Source: Enhydrobacter sp. (GTDB lineage Bacteria; Pseudomonadota; Alphaproteobacteria; Reyranellales; Reyranellaceae). From it: a stretch of DNA of 64,000 bases. A model generated the notes under the pieces. The model was not told the origin of the DNA. It saw nothing but the letters and a program-made list of their open reading frames with translations, and made no database searches. Position 1 is the first letter of the stretch. Each line of letters begins with the position of its first letter. This document shows, piece by piece, positions 15,570 through 24,789 of this stretch. The DNA is taken from assembly GCF_030246845.1 (NCBI RefSeq), contig NZ_CP126889.1:3343001-3407000 (forward strand), read 5' to 3'. Both the position numbers and the translations under genes were made by a program.

Positions 15570-16918
15570 TGGTCTCGCTGCGAAAGGTTGACGGAGCTGC
15601 CGCCGCCGTGGCTGTCACCGGCGCGGATAGCGTGCGCGGTGGCCATGACGCCGTGATTGAGTTGCTGCGAGCGCTGAATGCGGCGCGCCCAGGCGGGCGG
15701 ACCTTCTGTCCCAGCGCTGGCGGATGTAGCGGAGTCACCGCCGCCGACCGTGCCCATGGTTGAAGTGCCGCCCGTCGCCTCGAAAGCGGCGCGACCGCCC
15801 GCGGAGAAGCTCTCTTTCATGCTGTCTGCCGCTCCGGTGGCGGCGCGGCGAAGCGGTGAGGTGGTTGCGCCGCCAGCGGCACGCGCGACGCCTCCAAGCC
15901 CCGATGCGACGCCGGCAGCGCCTGACTGTCCGGCCGCTCCCAGGCTGTAAGCCGTGGCGGCGCCGCCCGCGAGCGTTGCCCCGCCGCGTGCCGCGGCCGC
16001 GGTGCCTGAGATCGCGGCTGCGCCACCGCGTAAGGCGAGTCCGCCGGCCGCACCTGCGGCGACCATCGCTCCGCCCGCGGCGACGCCGGTACCGACCGCC
16101 GCGCCGGCGCTGAGCTGCGGACCGCCGCTGACCAGGCCATTGGCGATTCCGGGCCCGAAGATTCCGAGGCCCAGGAGCGAGAGCGCCGCCAGGACGACCG
16201 CCATGGCATCGTCAATTGTCGGACTGGCGCCCCCAAAGCCGGCCGTAAACTCGGAGAAGAGGGTCGAGCCGATGCCGATGATGACGGCGAGCACCAACAC
16301 CTTGATGCCAGAGCTGATCACGTTGCCGAGCACGCGCTCGGCCATGAACGCGCTCTGCCCGAAGAGACCGAACGGAATGAGGACGAAGCCCGCCAGAGTC
16401 GACAGTTTGAATTCGATCAGGGTGACGAAGAGCTGAACCGCAAGAATGAAGAACGCCAGCAGCACCAGAGCCCAAGCGAGAAAGAGGCAGGCGATCTGGA
16501 TGAAGTTCTCGAAGAAGGACCAGTAGCCCATGAGGCCGCTGATTGAATCCAGCAGCGGTCGACCGGCATCAAGGCCGGTCTGCGCGACCTTGCCCGGGCG
16601 CAAGAGATCGGCCGTCGTGAAGCCGGTCCCGCTGGCCTTCAATCCCAAGCCGGCGAACGACTCGAAGACGATCCGGGCGAGGTTGTTCCAGTTGCCAATT
16701 AGGTAGGCGAACACGCCGACGAACAGCGTTTTCTTGACGAGGCGAGCGAGGATGTCGTCGTCGGCGCCCCAACTCCAGAACAGGGCGGCAAGCGTCACGT
16801 CGATCACGATCAGCGTGGTCGCAACGAACGCGACTTCCCCGCCGAGGAGCCCGAAGCCGCTATCGATGTAGCGCGTGAAGACCTCGAGGAAATGGTCGAT
16901 GACGCCCGTGCCGCCCAT
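15566..16918 (-). CDS. trbL: TrbL, polytopic VirB6-like conjugation protein
   Basis: 450 residues with about six hydrophobic segments in the first 300 residues (for example 'VAFVATTLIVIDVTLAALFW' and 'LAWALVLLAFFILAVQLFV') and the conserved 'FKLSTLAGFVLIPFGLFGQSA'. The last ~170 residues are Gly/Ala-rich and low in complexity, which is normal for TrbL. It is the inner-membrane channel component and appears intact. Confidence 0.95.
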   Translation of the reverse strand: MGGTGVIDHFLEVFTRYIDSGFGLLGGEVAFVATTLIVIDVTLAALFWSWGADDDILARLVKKTLFVGVFAYLIGNWNNLARIVFESFAGLGLKASGTGFTTADLLRPGKVAQTGLDAGRPLLDSISGLMGYWSFFENFIQIACLFLAWALVLLAFFILAVQLFVTLIEFKLSTLAGFVLIPFGLFGQSAFMAERVLGNVISSGIKVLVLAVIIGIGSTLFSEFTAGFGGASPTIDDAMAVVLAALSLLGLGIFGPGIANGLVSGGPQLSAGAAVGTGVAAGGAMVAAGAAGGLALRGGAAAISGTAAAARGGATLAGGAATAYSLGAAGQSGAAGVASGLGGVARAAGGATTSPLRRAATGAADSMKESFSAGGRAAFEATGGTSTMGTVGGGDSATSASAGTEGPPAWARRIQRSQQLNHGVMATAHAIRAGDSHGGGSSVNLSQRDQ

Positions 16919-16922
16919 GATG

Positions 16923-17249
16923 CTACTCGCCGCTCGGCGGGGCGCTTTCGCCCCGCGGCTCGCCGCTCGATCCGGCTGATCCCGGCAAAGGCGTCGTGCG
17001 CGGCATCAGGAACCGTCGGCGGCTTTCTGCCCATGCGCGCAGGCACGCCGGATCGCGCGGGCCGGCCTCGCCGATGCCCTGGCATCGCAACAGCTCGGCC
17101 CGCAGCGGGTCGGCCGCGCCCACCTGTGCCGATGGCGCCGGCCGCATTTCGAGCCACTCTTCCTTCCGGGTCAGCTGGATAACCGTCGCGGTAATCGCGA
17201 CCGCGACGAACGCGACTGCGCCGAACCGGGCGAGGAGTTTGGCGTCCAT
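16923..17249 (-). CDS. trbK: TrbK-type (alternative) entry exclusion protein
   Basis: 108 residues with one N-terminal membrane helix (FGAVAFVAVAITATVIQLT) followed by a short periplasmic part containing 'LRAELLRCQGIGEAGPRDPACLRAWAESRRRFL'. Two cysteines spaced by ten residues are typical of the TrbK-alt family found between trbJ and trbL. Such proteins reduce redundant transfer between donors. The C-terminal tail is rich in Gly, Ser and Glu. Confidence 0.88.
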   Translation of the reverse strand: MDAKLLARFGAVAFVAVAITATVIQLTRKEEWLEMRPAPSAQVGAADPLRAELLRCQGIGEAGPRDPACLRAWAESRRRFLMPRTTPLPGSAGSSGEPRGESAPPSGE

Positions 17250-17259
17250 CGCGCCGCCC

Positions 17260-18024
17260 TCAGTTGCCGCTGCCCGGGAACATGCGCGCGTTGCCGGGTT
17301 GATAGCCGGCGCCGGGCGTCAGGAAGCGCCGGCGCTGTTCGCGTCCTTGGTCGGCCGCAGCCGCGCGCTCGGCATCGGCAAGGGCGCGCGCGCGTCCATC
17401 CGCCGCCACGACGGCGGTCAGGTCTGCGAGCTGCTGCGCCTGGAGCGCAAGGATCTGGTTGCCGGCCTGCGTTGCCTGTAGCGCGCCGGTGGCGCCCTGG
17501 CTCTGGCCGACCAGGGCCGACATCTCCGTCCGGTTCGTGTCGATATTGCCGACTACACTGGCCTGGACACGCATCGCGTCCTGGAGTCCACCAATCGTGT
17601 TCTGCCAGCGCGTGCGCGCATCGGCGATCAACTGCTGGTCGGATGCCGACAGCGAGGCGTTGCCGTAAGTGGTCTGGAAGGCGCGATCGACCTGCTGGAC
17701 GTCGAAGGCGACGTTCTGCGCCTGGCCGAGGAGCTGCTGCGTGCGCTGGATGGACTGCTGAAGGCGCTGCAACGACGAGTACGGCAAGCTCGCAAGATTG
17801 CGGGCCTGGTTGATCAGCATCTGCGCCTCGTTCTGAAGCGAGGTGATCTGGTTGTTGATCTGCTCCAGAGCGCGCGCCGCCTGCAGCACGTTCTGTGCGT
17901 AGTTGGTCGGGTCGTAGACGATCCACTGGGCGGAAGCAGGCGCGACTAGGGCGGGCGAAAACGAGAGCGGAAGCGAAAGAGCCGTGGCGGCAAGAAGCGC
18001 CACGCGCGAGCGACGGACAATCAT
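17260..18024 (-). CDS. trbJ: TrbJ, VirB5-like conjugation protein
   Basis: 254 residues from the ATG at 18024, which overlaps the stop of the upstream fusion gene by four bases (ATGA); the open frame extends further but contains no better start. A Sec signal peptide ends around 'APASAQW'. The mature protein begins 'VYDPTNYAQNVLQAARALEQINNQI', then long coiled-coil helices rich in Gln. TrbJ is a periplasmic pilus-associated subunit. Confidence 0.93.
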   Translation of the reverse strand: MIVRRSRVALLAATALSLPLSFSPALVAPASAQWIVYDPTNYAQNVLQAARALEQINNQITSLQNEAQMLINQARNLASLPYSSLQRLQQSIQRTQQLLGQAQNVAFDVQQVDRAFQTTYGNASLSASDQQLIADARTRWQNTIGGLQDAMRVQASVVGNIDTNRTEMSALVGQSQGATGALQATQAGNQILALQAQQLADLTAVVAADGRARALADAERAAAADQGREQRRRFLTPGAGYQPGNARMFPGSGN

Positions 18025-19028
18025 GAGGGTGTTTCCATGTTGGTCAGGCTTGGGATGAGGTCGGCGGCCCACGCGACGCCGCGCAGGCGCAGCCATGCCG
18101 GCAGAAAGCCGTCGCGGCCGTGCTCAGCGACAATGCGGTCGATGGCGGCTTGATCGGTTTTGGAAGACGCGGCGCACAGAGCGAGCGCGACATCGGAGAG
18201 GCCGAGTTCAAAGAGCCGATTGCCGCGCCGCGACTGGCAGTAGTAATCGCGTTTCGGCATGGCGCGGGCGAGGATTTCGATCTGGCGATCGTTCAAGCCG
18301 AATCTGCGGTAGATCGCGGTGATCTGCGGCTCGATCGCCCGCTCGTTCGGGAGCAGCAATCGCGTCGGGCAGCTTTCGATGATGGCCGGCGCGATCGGCG
18401 AATTGTCGATGTCGGAGAGCGACTGCGTGGCAAAGATGACGCTGGCGTTTTTCTTCCGCAGCGTCTTCAGCCACTCCCGCAATTGTCCGGCGAAGCCTTC
18501 GTCGTCGAGCGCCAGCCAGCCTTCGTCGACAATCAGCAAGGTCGGTCGTCCGTCGAGTCGATCCTCGATGCGGTGAAACAGATAGGCGAGCACGGCCGGC
18601 GCGGCGCCGGTCCCGATAAGGCCTTCGGTTTCGAAGGCCTGGACGGACGCTTCGCCGAGATGCTCGTGTTCGGCGTCGAGCAGCCGGCCATACGCTCCGC
18701 CGACGCAGAACGGCCGTAACGCCTGCTTGAGATCGTTGGATTGCAGGAGCACCGCGAGGCCGGTGATCGTGCGTTCGACCAACCAACTCTGCGCTGGAAA
18801 GCCATGTTCGATCACAGCGCCCCAGAGGATCAGCACGTTGATCCCGGAATACTGCCGGCGGGTCGCGGCATTCGCCGGCATGGCGAGCGGCGCCTTCGCC
18901 GCCGTGCCCCACGGCTGGACCCACGGCACGCGCCCTGCCTCGAGCTCAGCGATGATCTTGTCGGTGATGTCGTCGTAAAGGTTTGTCCGATCGGCGCCGG
19001 AACGAGCGTTGCGGTCATGTCTGGACAT
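18021..19028 (-). CDS. In-frame fusion: ArdC N-terminal domain joined to the C-terminal third of TrbE
   Basis: 335 residues made of two unrelated parts. Residues ~14-83 (NLYDDITDKIIAELEAGRVP through 'YSGINVLILWGAVIEHGFPAQSWL') are the N-terminal DNA-binding domain of ArdC antirestriction proteins. From residue ~84 (near base 18779) the sequence is TrbE/VirB4: 'VERTITGLAVLLQSNDLKQAL', 'TLLIVDEGWLALDDEGF' (Walker B), 'LREWLKTLRKKNASVIFATQ' and 'KRDYYCQSRRGNRLFELGL'. The ArdC protease domain and the TrbE part with Walker A are missing. The simplest explanation is one deletion running from within ardC into trbE that also removed trbB, trbC and trbD. GGAG upstream of the ATG at 19028 belongs to the ardC leader. 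Confidence 0.85.
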   Translation of the reverse strand: MSRHDRNARSGADRTNLYDDITDKIIAELEAGRVPWVQPWGTAAKAPLAMPANAATRRQYSGINVLILWGAVIEHGFPAQSWLVERTITGLAVLLQSNDLKQALRPFCVGGAYGRLLDAEHEHLGEASVQAFETEGLIGTGAAPAVLAYLFHRIEDRLDGRPTLLIVDEGWLALDDEGFAGQLREWLKTLRKKNASVIFATQSLSDIDNSPIAPAIIESCPTRLLLPNERAIEPQITAIYRRFGLNDRQIEILARAMPKRDYYCQSRRGNRLFELGLSDVALALCAASSKTDQAAIDRIVAEHGRDGFLPAWLRLRGVAWAADLIPSLTNMETPS

Positions 19029-19231
19029 CGCGGTTCTCCGCGACGGGCGCCGGAGGCCTCTCCTCCAGCCCTCAACCCGTCACGGAAATCCGGTCCGCAC
19101 TCTCACTCTCTGTCGGGGGCGTTGCGGGGTCTCCCCGCAGAAGGGGTCGGCCGAGACCTTGGCTCGGCCGCAGGGGAAGGCTTTCCCCTCAAAGCCTCAA
19201 ACCCGCGGATATGCAAAGCGTAAGTCAGATT
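19029..19231. other. Leader region of the ardC remnant with several small hairpins
   Basis: Contains no gene but several short GC-rich inverted repeats, for example GCGGGG-TCT-CCCCGC near 19120-19135 and GGGGAA-GGCT-TTCCCC near 19169-19186. Regions with such repeats before antirestriction genes can act as leading-region or single-strand promoters in mobile elements; that role is only a suggestion here. Confidence 0.35.
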
Positions 19232-19738
19232 TCAGAATGTGAGCTCGGCCTGCCGCGGCTCATCCCGCAGTCGCGAAACCTTGAAGCTGCCGGCGGGCAG
19301 CGGTCGAAGGAGCTGATCTTCGCGGCAAGTCCGATCGAGCCAAGCCATGCGTTGCTTGCGGCGAACAACCGCCATCTGGCGATCGTGGAAGGGCGCGACG
19401 TCCTCATTCGCCTCGATCGTAAGGATCACGTAGGCTTCCGGCCACTCGCGCGTCGCGGGCCGCCAGATACCCGCGAAATAGAACCAGTCGCCGTCCGCGA
19501 GCGAGAAGCCGTAGCGCTTGCCGCGGCTCCGATGGCGGAACTCGGAGGCTGGCACGAGGCAGCGGTGGTCGGGAAAGGTGCGCCCTTCCGCGCGGATGAC
19601 GGTGAGGGCGCGACCACCCGGCTCGCGGGGTTGAAGGCCCCAGGGCAGCTCGACCATTTCAACGTCGCTGCCGTTACGTCGGACGACGACGCGCCGCTGC
19701 CCGATCGATACTACGGAATCGAAAACGCTTGCGATCAT
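19232..19738 (-). CDS. Divergent SRAP-family (SOS response-associated peptidase-like) protein without the N-terminal cysteine
   Basis: 168 residues from the ATG at 19738; a longer frame to 19807 crosses the SOS box and the neighbour's start. SRAP features are present: 'VELPWGLQPREPGGRALTV', 'FPDHRCLVPASEFRHR', 'YFAGIWRPATREWPEAYVIL' and 'VAPFHDRQMAVV' with the conserved His. The usual catalytic Cys2 is absent, the NxRxE motif reads VIRAE, and FYEW is FRHR. It may have lost DNA-crosslinking activity or act differently from its intact neighbour. Confidence 0.8.
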   Translation of the reverse strand: MIASVFDSVVSIGQRRVVVRRNGSDVEMVELPWGLQPREPGGRALTVIRAEGRTFPDHRCLVPASEFRHRSRGKRYGFSLADGDWFYFAGIWRPATREWPEAYVILTIEANEDVAPFHDRQMAVVRRKQRMAWLDRTCREDQLLRPLPAGSFKVSRLRDEPRQAELTF

Positions 19739-19746
19739 GACGATGT

Positions 19747-19761
19747 GAACATAACAAGAAC
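19747..19761. promoter_or_regulatory. LexA/SOS box (GAAC-N7-GAAC) between two SRAP genes
   Basis: The plus strand reads GAACATAACAAGAAC, the reverse complement of the alphaproteobacterial LexA consensus GTTC-N7-GTTC. It lies between the divergent starts at 19738 and 19800, well placed to control both. The same motif occurs before imuA at 27014-27028. Confidence 0.8.
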
Positions 19762-19799
19762 GGTAAAATCCTGCAAATAGGAAAGGGAGACCTCGGACG

Positions 19800-20390
19800 A
19801 TGTGCAACGATTATCGCCTACACGTGGACGTCGCCTCCATCGTCGAGGACTTCGCCGACCTCAAGATCAAGGTCCGCTTCGCCGAGGGCCGACCCAATAT
19901 CGAGGCGCGCGACGACATCAAGATTACCGATGTGGGACCGATCATCCGGACGGTCGAGGGCGTGCGCGACGAAGGCGATATGGTGCAACGGCGATGGAGC
20001 TGGCCTGGACCGAACAAGCGGCCGGTCTATAACTTCCGGTCCGAGGGTCGGGAGTTCTCATCGAACCGCTGCCTGATCGTCGCGGACGGATTCTACGAGT
20101 TCACCGATCCCAAGGACCCGAAGAAGAAGCGCAAGGACAAGTGGCTCTTCACGAAGAAGGACGAGCCGCTCTTTTGCATCGCCGGCATATGGCGGAAGAC
20201 GCCCGAGGTCGGCGAGGCCTTCACCATGCTCACGATGGAGCCCGGCCCTGACATCGCGCCATATCACGATCGGCAAATCGTGATCCTTGAACGCGATGCC
20301 TGGGCAGATTGGCTCGATCCATCCGTGCCGGCGAAATCGCTGATCAGGTCGCTCGCGCCAGGAACGCTCCTTGTCGAGCACGTCGGGTAA
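19800..20390 (+). CDS. SRAP-family protein (HMCES/YedK-like abasic-site processing enzyme)
   Basis: 196 residues beginning MCNDY, so Cys2 becomes the N-terminal residue after methionine removal. The other active-site elements are present: 'VYNFRSEG' (Asn and Glu region), 'NRCLIVADGFYEF' (Glu) and 'IAPYHDRQIVIL' (His). The family covalently traps abasic sites in single-stranded DNA. GGGAG lies upstream of the ATG, and the SOS box at 19747 implies induction on DNA damage together with the mutasome genes further on. Confidence 0.93.
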   Translation: MCNDYRLHVDVASIVEDFADLKIKVRFAEGRPNIEARDDIKITDVGPIIRTVEGVRDEGDMVQRRWSWPGPNKRPVYNFRSEGREFSSNRCLIVADGFYEFTDPKDPKKKRKDKWLFTKKDEPLFCIAGIWRKTPEVGEAFTMLTMEPGPDIAPYHDRQIVILERDAWADWLDPSVPAKSLIRSLAPGTLLVEHVG

Positions 20391-20414
20391 GCCGCGCTAA
20401 AGAGCTGCCACCGA

Positions 20415-21422
20415 TCAGGGATACGGCACGGCGCGCACGACCTGGCGGGCGGGCTTGTCTTGCCGCTCGCCCTGATAAGAGACCTGGCGCAAGAGGTTGT
20501 CTTCCGTCCAGGTAAGATAGGTCACTTCGACGACGAGTTCGGGTTTGACCCAATGCACGCGCGACACCTCAAGCGGTGAGCCGAAACGGCTCTCGCGGGG
20601 CGGCGGGGCGTCGAGCGGCATGGGTGACGTCTTCAGCGGTCCGAGCCTGCGGGCAAGTCGTTTGAGCTCGGCGACCGTAATCCCGGTGCCGACCCGGCCC
20701 GCGTATCGTAACGTCCCGTCGTCGGTGTAGTAGCCGAGAAGCAGCGCGCCGATATGCGGGCGGCTGCCGGTGGGGTCGGTCCATCCGACGACGACAAATT
20801 CCTCACGGTTGAGGCATTTCGACTTTACCCAGAGACCGCGGTCGCCCGGCGCGTATGGCCGGTCGCTCCGTTTGGAAATGGCGCCCTCGAGTCCCAGCCG
20901 GCAAGCGTGCTCGCGAAAGCCGGGTCCGCTGCCTGTCATGTGTTCGCTGAACCGGAGACCCGGTGTCGATTTCGAGAGCACCGCTTCCAGGTGGGCCTTG
21001 CGCTCAACGAGGGGCAGCTTCGCCGTGTCACCTCCATTGAAAAACAGCAGGTCGAACGCAAAAAAAACGAGGTCGCCGGTGCGACCCTCGTCCATCGCCG
21101 CTTGTAGGCGGCTGAAGGAGGTTATGCCATCAGGCCGAACCGCACAGAGCTCCCCGTCGAGATATGCGCTCTCGACCTGGAGTGCGCGGAGCGCCGAAAT
21201 CGTGGCTTGGTAGCGATGGCTCCAGTCAAGGCCCGTGCGGGTCAGCAGCCGGATATCGTCGCCATCGATGCGCGCGTGAATCCGATATCCGTCATACTTG
21301 ATTTCGTGAAGCCAGTCGGGACCGTCAGGGGCTTCGTCAACGAGGCGCGTGAGCTGCGGCATGATCCAGGCTGGCGGATGCTTTGCGGCCGCTTTGTCGC
21401 TCCTCTTTATTCTTCGCGCCAT
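20415..21422 (-). CDS. ATP-dependent DNA ligase (LigD ligase-domain/LigC type)
   Basis: 335 residues from the ATG at 21422. The adenylation motif is 'EIKYDGYRIHARID' with the active Lys, followed by 'LDGELCAVR' (motif III region), 'FFAFDLLFFNG' (IIIa), 'EGAISKRSDRPYAPGDRGLWVKSKC' (IV/V) and an OB-fold beginning 'EEFVVVGWTDP'. It lacks the polymerase and nuclease domains of full LigD. Stand-alone ligases of this type take part in non-homologous end joining or base-excision repair. It follows dnaE2 by ~97 bp in the same direction. Confidence 0.9.
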   Translation of the reverse strand: MARRIKRSDKAAAKHPPAWIMPQLTRLVDEAPDGPDWLHEIKYDGYRIHARIDGDDIRLLTRTGLDWSHRYQATISALRALQVESAYLDGELCAVRPDGITSFSRLQAAMDEGRTGDLVFFAFDLLFFNGGDTAKLPLVERKAHLEAVLSKSTPGLRFSEHMTGSGPGFREHACRLGLEGAISKRSDRPYAPGDRGLWVKSKCLNREEFVVVGWTDPTGSRPHIGALLLGYYTDDGTLRYAGRVGTGITVAELKRLARRLGPLKTSPMPLDAPPPRESRFGSPLEVSRVHWVKPELVVEVTYLTWTEDNLLRQVSYQGERQDKPARQVVRAVPYP

Positions 21423-21519
21423 TCCGCCGTCCCTCTGCGGAGCTGGCCGACAAGTCGACAGATCGCCCGCACTCAATCGATACCCGTTTCACGCGCCAAC
21501 TATTGCCGCCCAGGGCACA

Positions 21520-24500
21520 TCAGTGAAAATCCCTGGTCTTCACTCTGATCGTATCGATGTGTAGGTCCGGAATATAGATGTCTCGGGTGCGCAGCCCCTT
21601 GGGCGGCAGCTCGCGCGGATCCGGACCGCCCGCGTGAGTGACCTGATCGCCGCGACCATGCGGCACCGGAAACGGCGCGCTGCGCTCGCCCACGCTGGCC
21701 AGCTCGGCCGAGAGATCCGTGAACCGCTGTGCGACGAGATGAACGACCTCGCCCTCGCGTTGGATTCTGCCGCGTACGGCGATCATGCCGGCGGAGAGGA
21801 CGGTACGGCGGTTGGCCTCGAACACCTGCGGCCAGACGACGAGGTTGGCGATCCCCGTCTCGTCCTCGAGTGTGATGAACATGACGCCCTTGGCTGAGCC
21901 TGGCCTTTGCCGCACAAGCACGATCCCGGCGGCTTCGAGCCAGCGGCCGTCGCGCGTCTGCATTGCTTCGTAACAAGAGACGATCCGACGCCGGCGCAAA
22001 TCATCGCGAAGGAAGATCACGGGATGATCGCGCAGCGAAAGTCCGACATGGCCATAGTCCTCAACTACCTCGCGGCCGGCCGTCATCGGCCGTAGCGCCA
22101 CAGTGGGTTCCTTGATCTCTGGGACGCTATCGTTCTCGCGCATGGATGCGGCGGCGAAGAGCGGCAGGGGCTCGTCGCGCAAGGCCCTGATCGCCCAGAG
22201 TGCCTCGCGACGGGCCAGGTCGAAGGATGCACGGAACCCATCCGCCTCAGCGATCTGCGTCAGCGCGGCGACCGGAACGCCGGCCCGGCGCCACAGGTCG
22301 TCCACCGAGGAGAACGGCCGGTCCGCCCGGCACGCGACGATCGCGGCCGCATGAGCATTGGCGAGGCCTTTGACCATGCGCAGCCCGAGACGGACGGCGA
22401 AGCGATCCTCATTCTCGGTCGATTCCAGCGTGCAGTCCCAACGCGATGCGTTGATGCAGACGGGGCGCACTTCGACGCAGTGCGCGACCGCATCGCGGAC
22501 GATTTGCGCTGGCGCATAGAATCCCATGGGCTGGCTGTTGAGCAAGGACGCGCAGAAGACATCGGGGTGCCAGCATTTGAGCCAGGCGCTGGCATAGGCG
22601 ATAAGCGCAAAAGAGGCTGCGTGGCTTTCCGGAAATCCGTAAGAGCCGAAGCCTTCGAGCTGGCGGAATGTCGCCTCGGCAAAAATGCGATCGTAGCCGT
22701 TGGCCACCATGCCTTCGATGAGCTTGGTCCTGAATGAGCTGACGCCGCCCGTGTGCTTGAAAGTCGCCATCGACTTGCGCAGCAAGTCGGCCTCGCCGGG
22801 CGTGAAGCCGGCGCACTCGATCGCGACGCGCATCGCCTGTTCCTGAAAGAGCGGGACGCCGAGCGTCTTGCCCAGGACCTTCTCGAGCTCCGGCTTGGGA
22901 TAGTGGACTGGCTCCAGTCCCTCGCGTCGTCGCAGATAGGGGTGCACCATGTCGCCCTGGATCGGCCCGGGTCGAACGATAGCGACTTGAACGACCAGGT
23001 CGTAATAGGTCCGCGGCTTCAGGCGCGGGAGCATCGACATCTGCGCGCGGGATTCGATCTGGAAAGTGCCGAGCGTGTCGGCTTTGCGGATCATCGCGTA
23101 AGTGCGCGGATCTTCGGCCGGAATGGTTGCCAGGTCGAGGTTGACGCCTTTGTGCTCGGCGAGGAGATCGAGGCCGCGCTTCATGCAGGTCAGCATGCCC
23201 AGCGCCAGGACGTCGACCTTCATGAAGCGCAGGGCGTCGATGTCGTCCTTGTCCCACTCGATCACCTGGCGATCGACCATCGCGGCGGGCTCGATCGGCA
23301 CCAGGTCATCAAGGCGGTCGTGCGTGAGCACGAAGCCGCCCGGATGCTGGCTCAAGTGGCGAGGCGCACCCATCAGCTGGCGGGCAAGGTCGAGCGCGAG
23401 GCGCAAGCGCCGGTCCGAGGGATTGAGATTCAACTCGGCGACGTGCCGGTCGGCGACGCCTTCCTCGGACCACCCCCACACCTGGCCGGAAAGCGAGCGG
23501 ATGAGGTCCTCCGGTAAACCAAGCGCCTTGCCGACATCTCTTATAGCGCCCTTGGTCCGATAGCGGATCACGGTCGAGCACAGTGCGGCGTGATCGCGAC
23601 CGTAGGTGTCGAACACCCACTGCATGACGATTTCGCGCCGCTCATGTTCGAAGTCCACGTCAATGTCGGGCGGCTCGCGCCGTTCTTCCGAGACGAAGCG
23701 CTCGAAGAGCAGGTCGTTGCGGCCTGGATCGATGCTGGTGATGCCAAGGACGAAGCACACGGCGCTGTTCGCAGCCGACCCGCGGCCCTGGCACAGGATG
23801 TCGCGCGAGCGTGCGAACCTCACGATGCTGTTGACCGTGAGAAAGTACGGCGCATAGCCGAGCTTCTCGATCAGCCGCAGCTCATGCTCGAGGGTCGCGC
23901 GCACGCTATCGGGAAGCCCGTCGGGGTATCGCTCGACAGCGCCGGCCCAGGTGAGCTTTGCCAGCGCCTGTTGCGGAGTCAGCGATGGGTCATCGCGCTC
24001 CTCAGGATATTGATAGGCGAGCTCGTTGAGCGAGAAGCGGCAGTGCTCGACGATTTCCAGTGTGCGGGCCAGGGCCTCGGGATAGCGGCTGAACAGCCGG
24101 TGCATTTCTTCGGGTGGCTTGAGATAGCGATCGGCGTGACGCTCGCGGCGATCGCCGAGGTCATCGATCGTGACGTTGTGGCGGATGCAGGTCACGACGT
24201 CCTGCAGCATGCGCCGGCCGGGTTCGTGGAAGAGGACGTCATTGGTGACGACGGTAGGCACGCGCAACTGCGTGGCGAGGTTCGAGAGCTCGTGGAGCCG
24301 GAGCTGATCGTTCGGCCTACGCCGCAGCGTGAGGGCCAGATAGGCGCGATCGCCGAAGGCCTCGCGCAGGCGGCGTAGGCGAAGCGCGCATTCATTGTCA
24401 GCGAGGTCCGGCACCAGGACCGCGATCAGCCCGTCGCCATAGGCGACGAGGTCGCTCCATTCGAGATGGCACTTGGCCTTGCCGGCGCGCTTCTTGCCGA

Positions 24501-24789
24501 GCGAAAGCAGGCGGCACAAGCGTGAATAGGACGGCCGGTCTGTCGGATAGACCAGGACCGAGATGCCGCCTGCGAGATCCAGACGACATCCGACGACGAG
24601 GCGCACGCCCGTTACCTTCGCCGCTTCATGGGCCCGCACGATGCCGGCGAGCGAATTGCGATCTACCACGGCAAGCGCGTCGATTCCGAGCAAGGCAGCC
24701 TGGGAAAACAATTCCTCGGCCGATGACGCGCCGCGGAGGAAGCTGAAGTGCGAGGTGACCTGAAGTTCGGCGTAGCGTTGGGTGCTCAT
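21520..24789 (-). CDS. dnaE2: DnaE2, error-prone DNA polymerase III alpha paralogue
   Basis: 1089 residues, full length for DnaE2. An N-terminal PHP domain begins '[22 protein letters not shown]'; the palm has '[18 protein letters not shown]' and the catalytic '[13 protein letters not shown]'; the tail contains the OB-fold '[19 protein letters not shown]'. DnaE2 is the catalytic subunit of the ImuA-ImuB-DnaE2 mutasome used in SOS mutagenesis. Its start overlaps the imuB stop by four bases (ATGA). Confidence 0.96.
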   Translation of the reverse strand: MSTQRYAELQVTSHFSFLRGASSAEELFSQAALLGIDALAVVDRNSLAGIVRAHEAAKVTGVRLVVGCRLDLAGGISVLVYPTDRPSYSRLCRLLSLGKKRAGKAKCHLEWSDLVAYGDGLIAVLVPDLADNECALRLRRLREAFGDRAYLALTLRRRPNDQLRLHELSNLATQLRVPTVVTNDVLFHEPGRRMLQDVVTCIRHNVTIDDLGDRRERHADRYLKPPEEMHRLFSRYPEALARTLEIVEHCRFSLNELAYQYPEERDDPSLTPQQALAKLTWAGAVERYPDGLPDSVRATLEHELRLIEKLGYAPYFLTVNSIVRFARSRDILCQGRGSAANSAVCFVLGITSIDPGRNDLLFERFVSEERREPPDIDVDFEHERREIVMQWVFDTYGRDHAALCSTVIRYRTKGAIRDVGKALGLPEDLIRSLSGQVWGWSEEGVADRHVAELNLNPSDRRLRLALDLARQLMGAPRHLSQHPGGFVLTHDRLDDLVPIEPAAMVDRQVIEWDKDDIDALRFMKVDVLALGMLTCMKRGLDLLAEHKGVNLDLATIPAEDPRTYAMIRKADTLGTFQIESRAQMSMLPRLKPRTYYDLVVQVAIVRPGPIQGDMVHPYLRRREGLEPVHYPKPELEKVLGKTLGVPLFQEQAMRVAIECAGFTPGEADLLRKSMATFKHTGGVSSFRTKLIEGMVANGYDRIFAEATFRQLEGFGSYGFPESHAASFALIAYASAWLKCWHPDVFCASLLNSQPMGFYAPAQIVRDAVAHCVEVRPVCINASRWDCTLESTENEDRFAVRLGLRMVKGLANAHAAAIVACRADRPFSSVDDLWRRAGVPVAALTQIAEADGFRASFDLARREALWAIRALRDEPLPLFAAASMRENDSVPEIKEPTVALRPMTAGREVVEDYGHVGLSLRDHPVIFLRDDLRRRRIVSCYEAMQTRDGRWLEAAGIVLVRQRPGSAKGVMFITLEDETGIANLVVWPQVFEANRRTVLSAGMIAVRGRIQREGEVVHLVAQRFTDLSAELASVGERSAPFPVPHGRGDQVTHAGGPDPRELPPKGLRTRDIYIPDLHIDTIRVKTRDFH

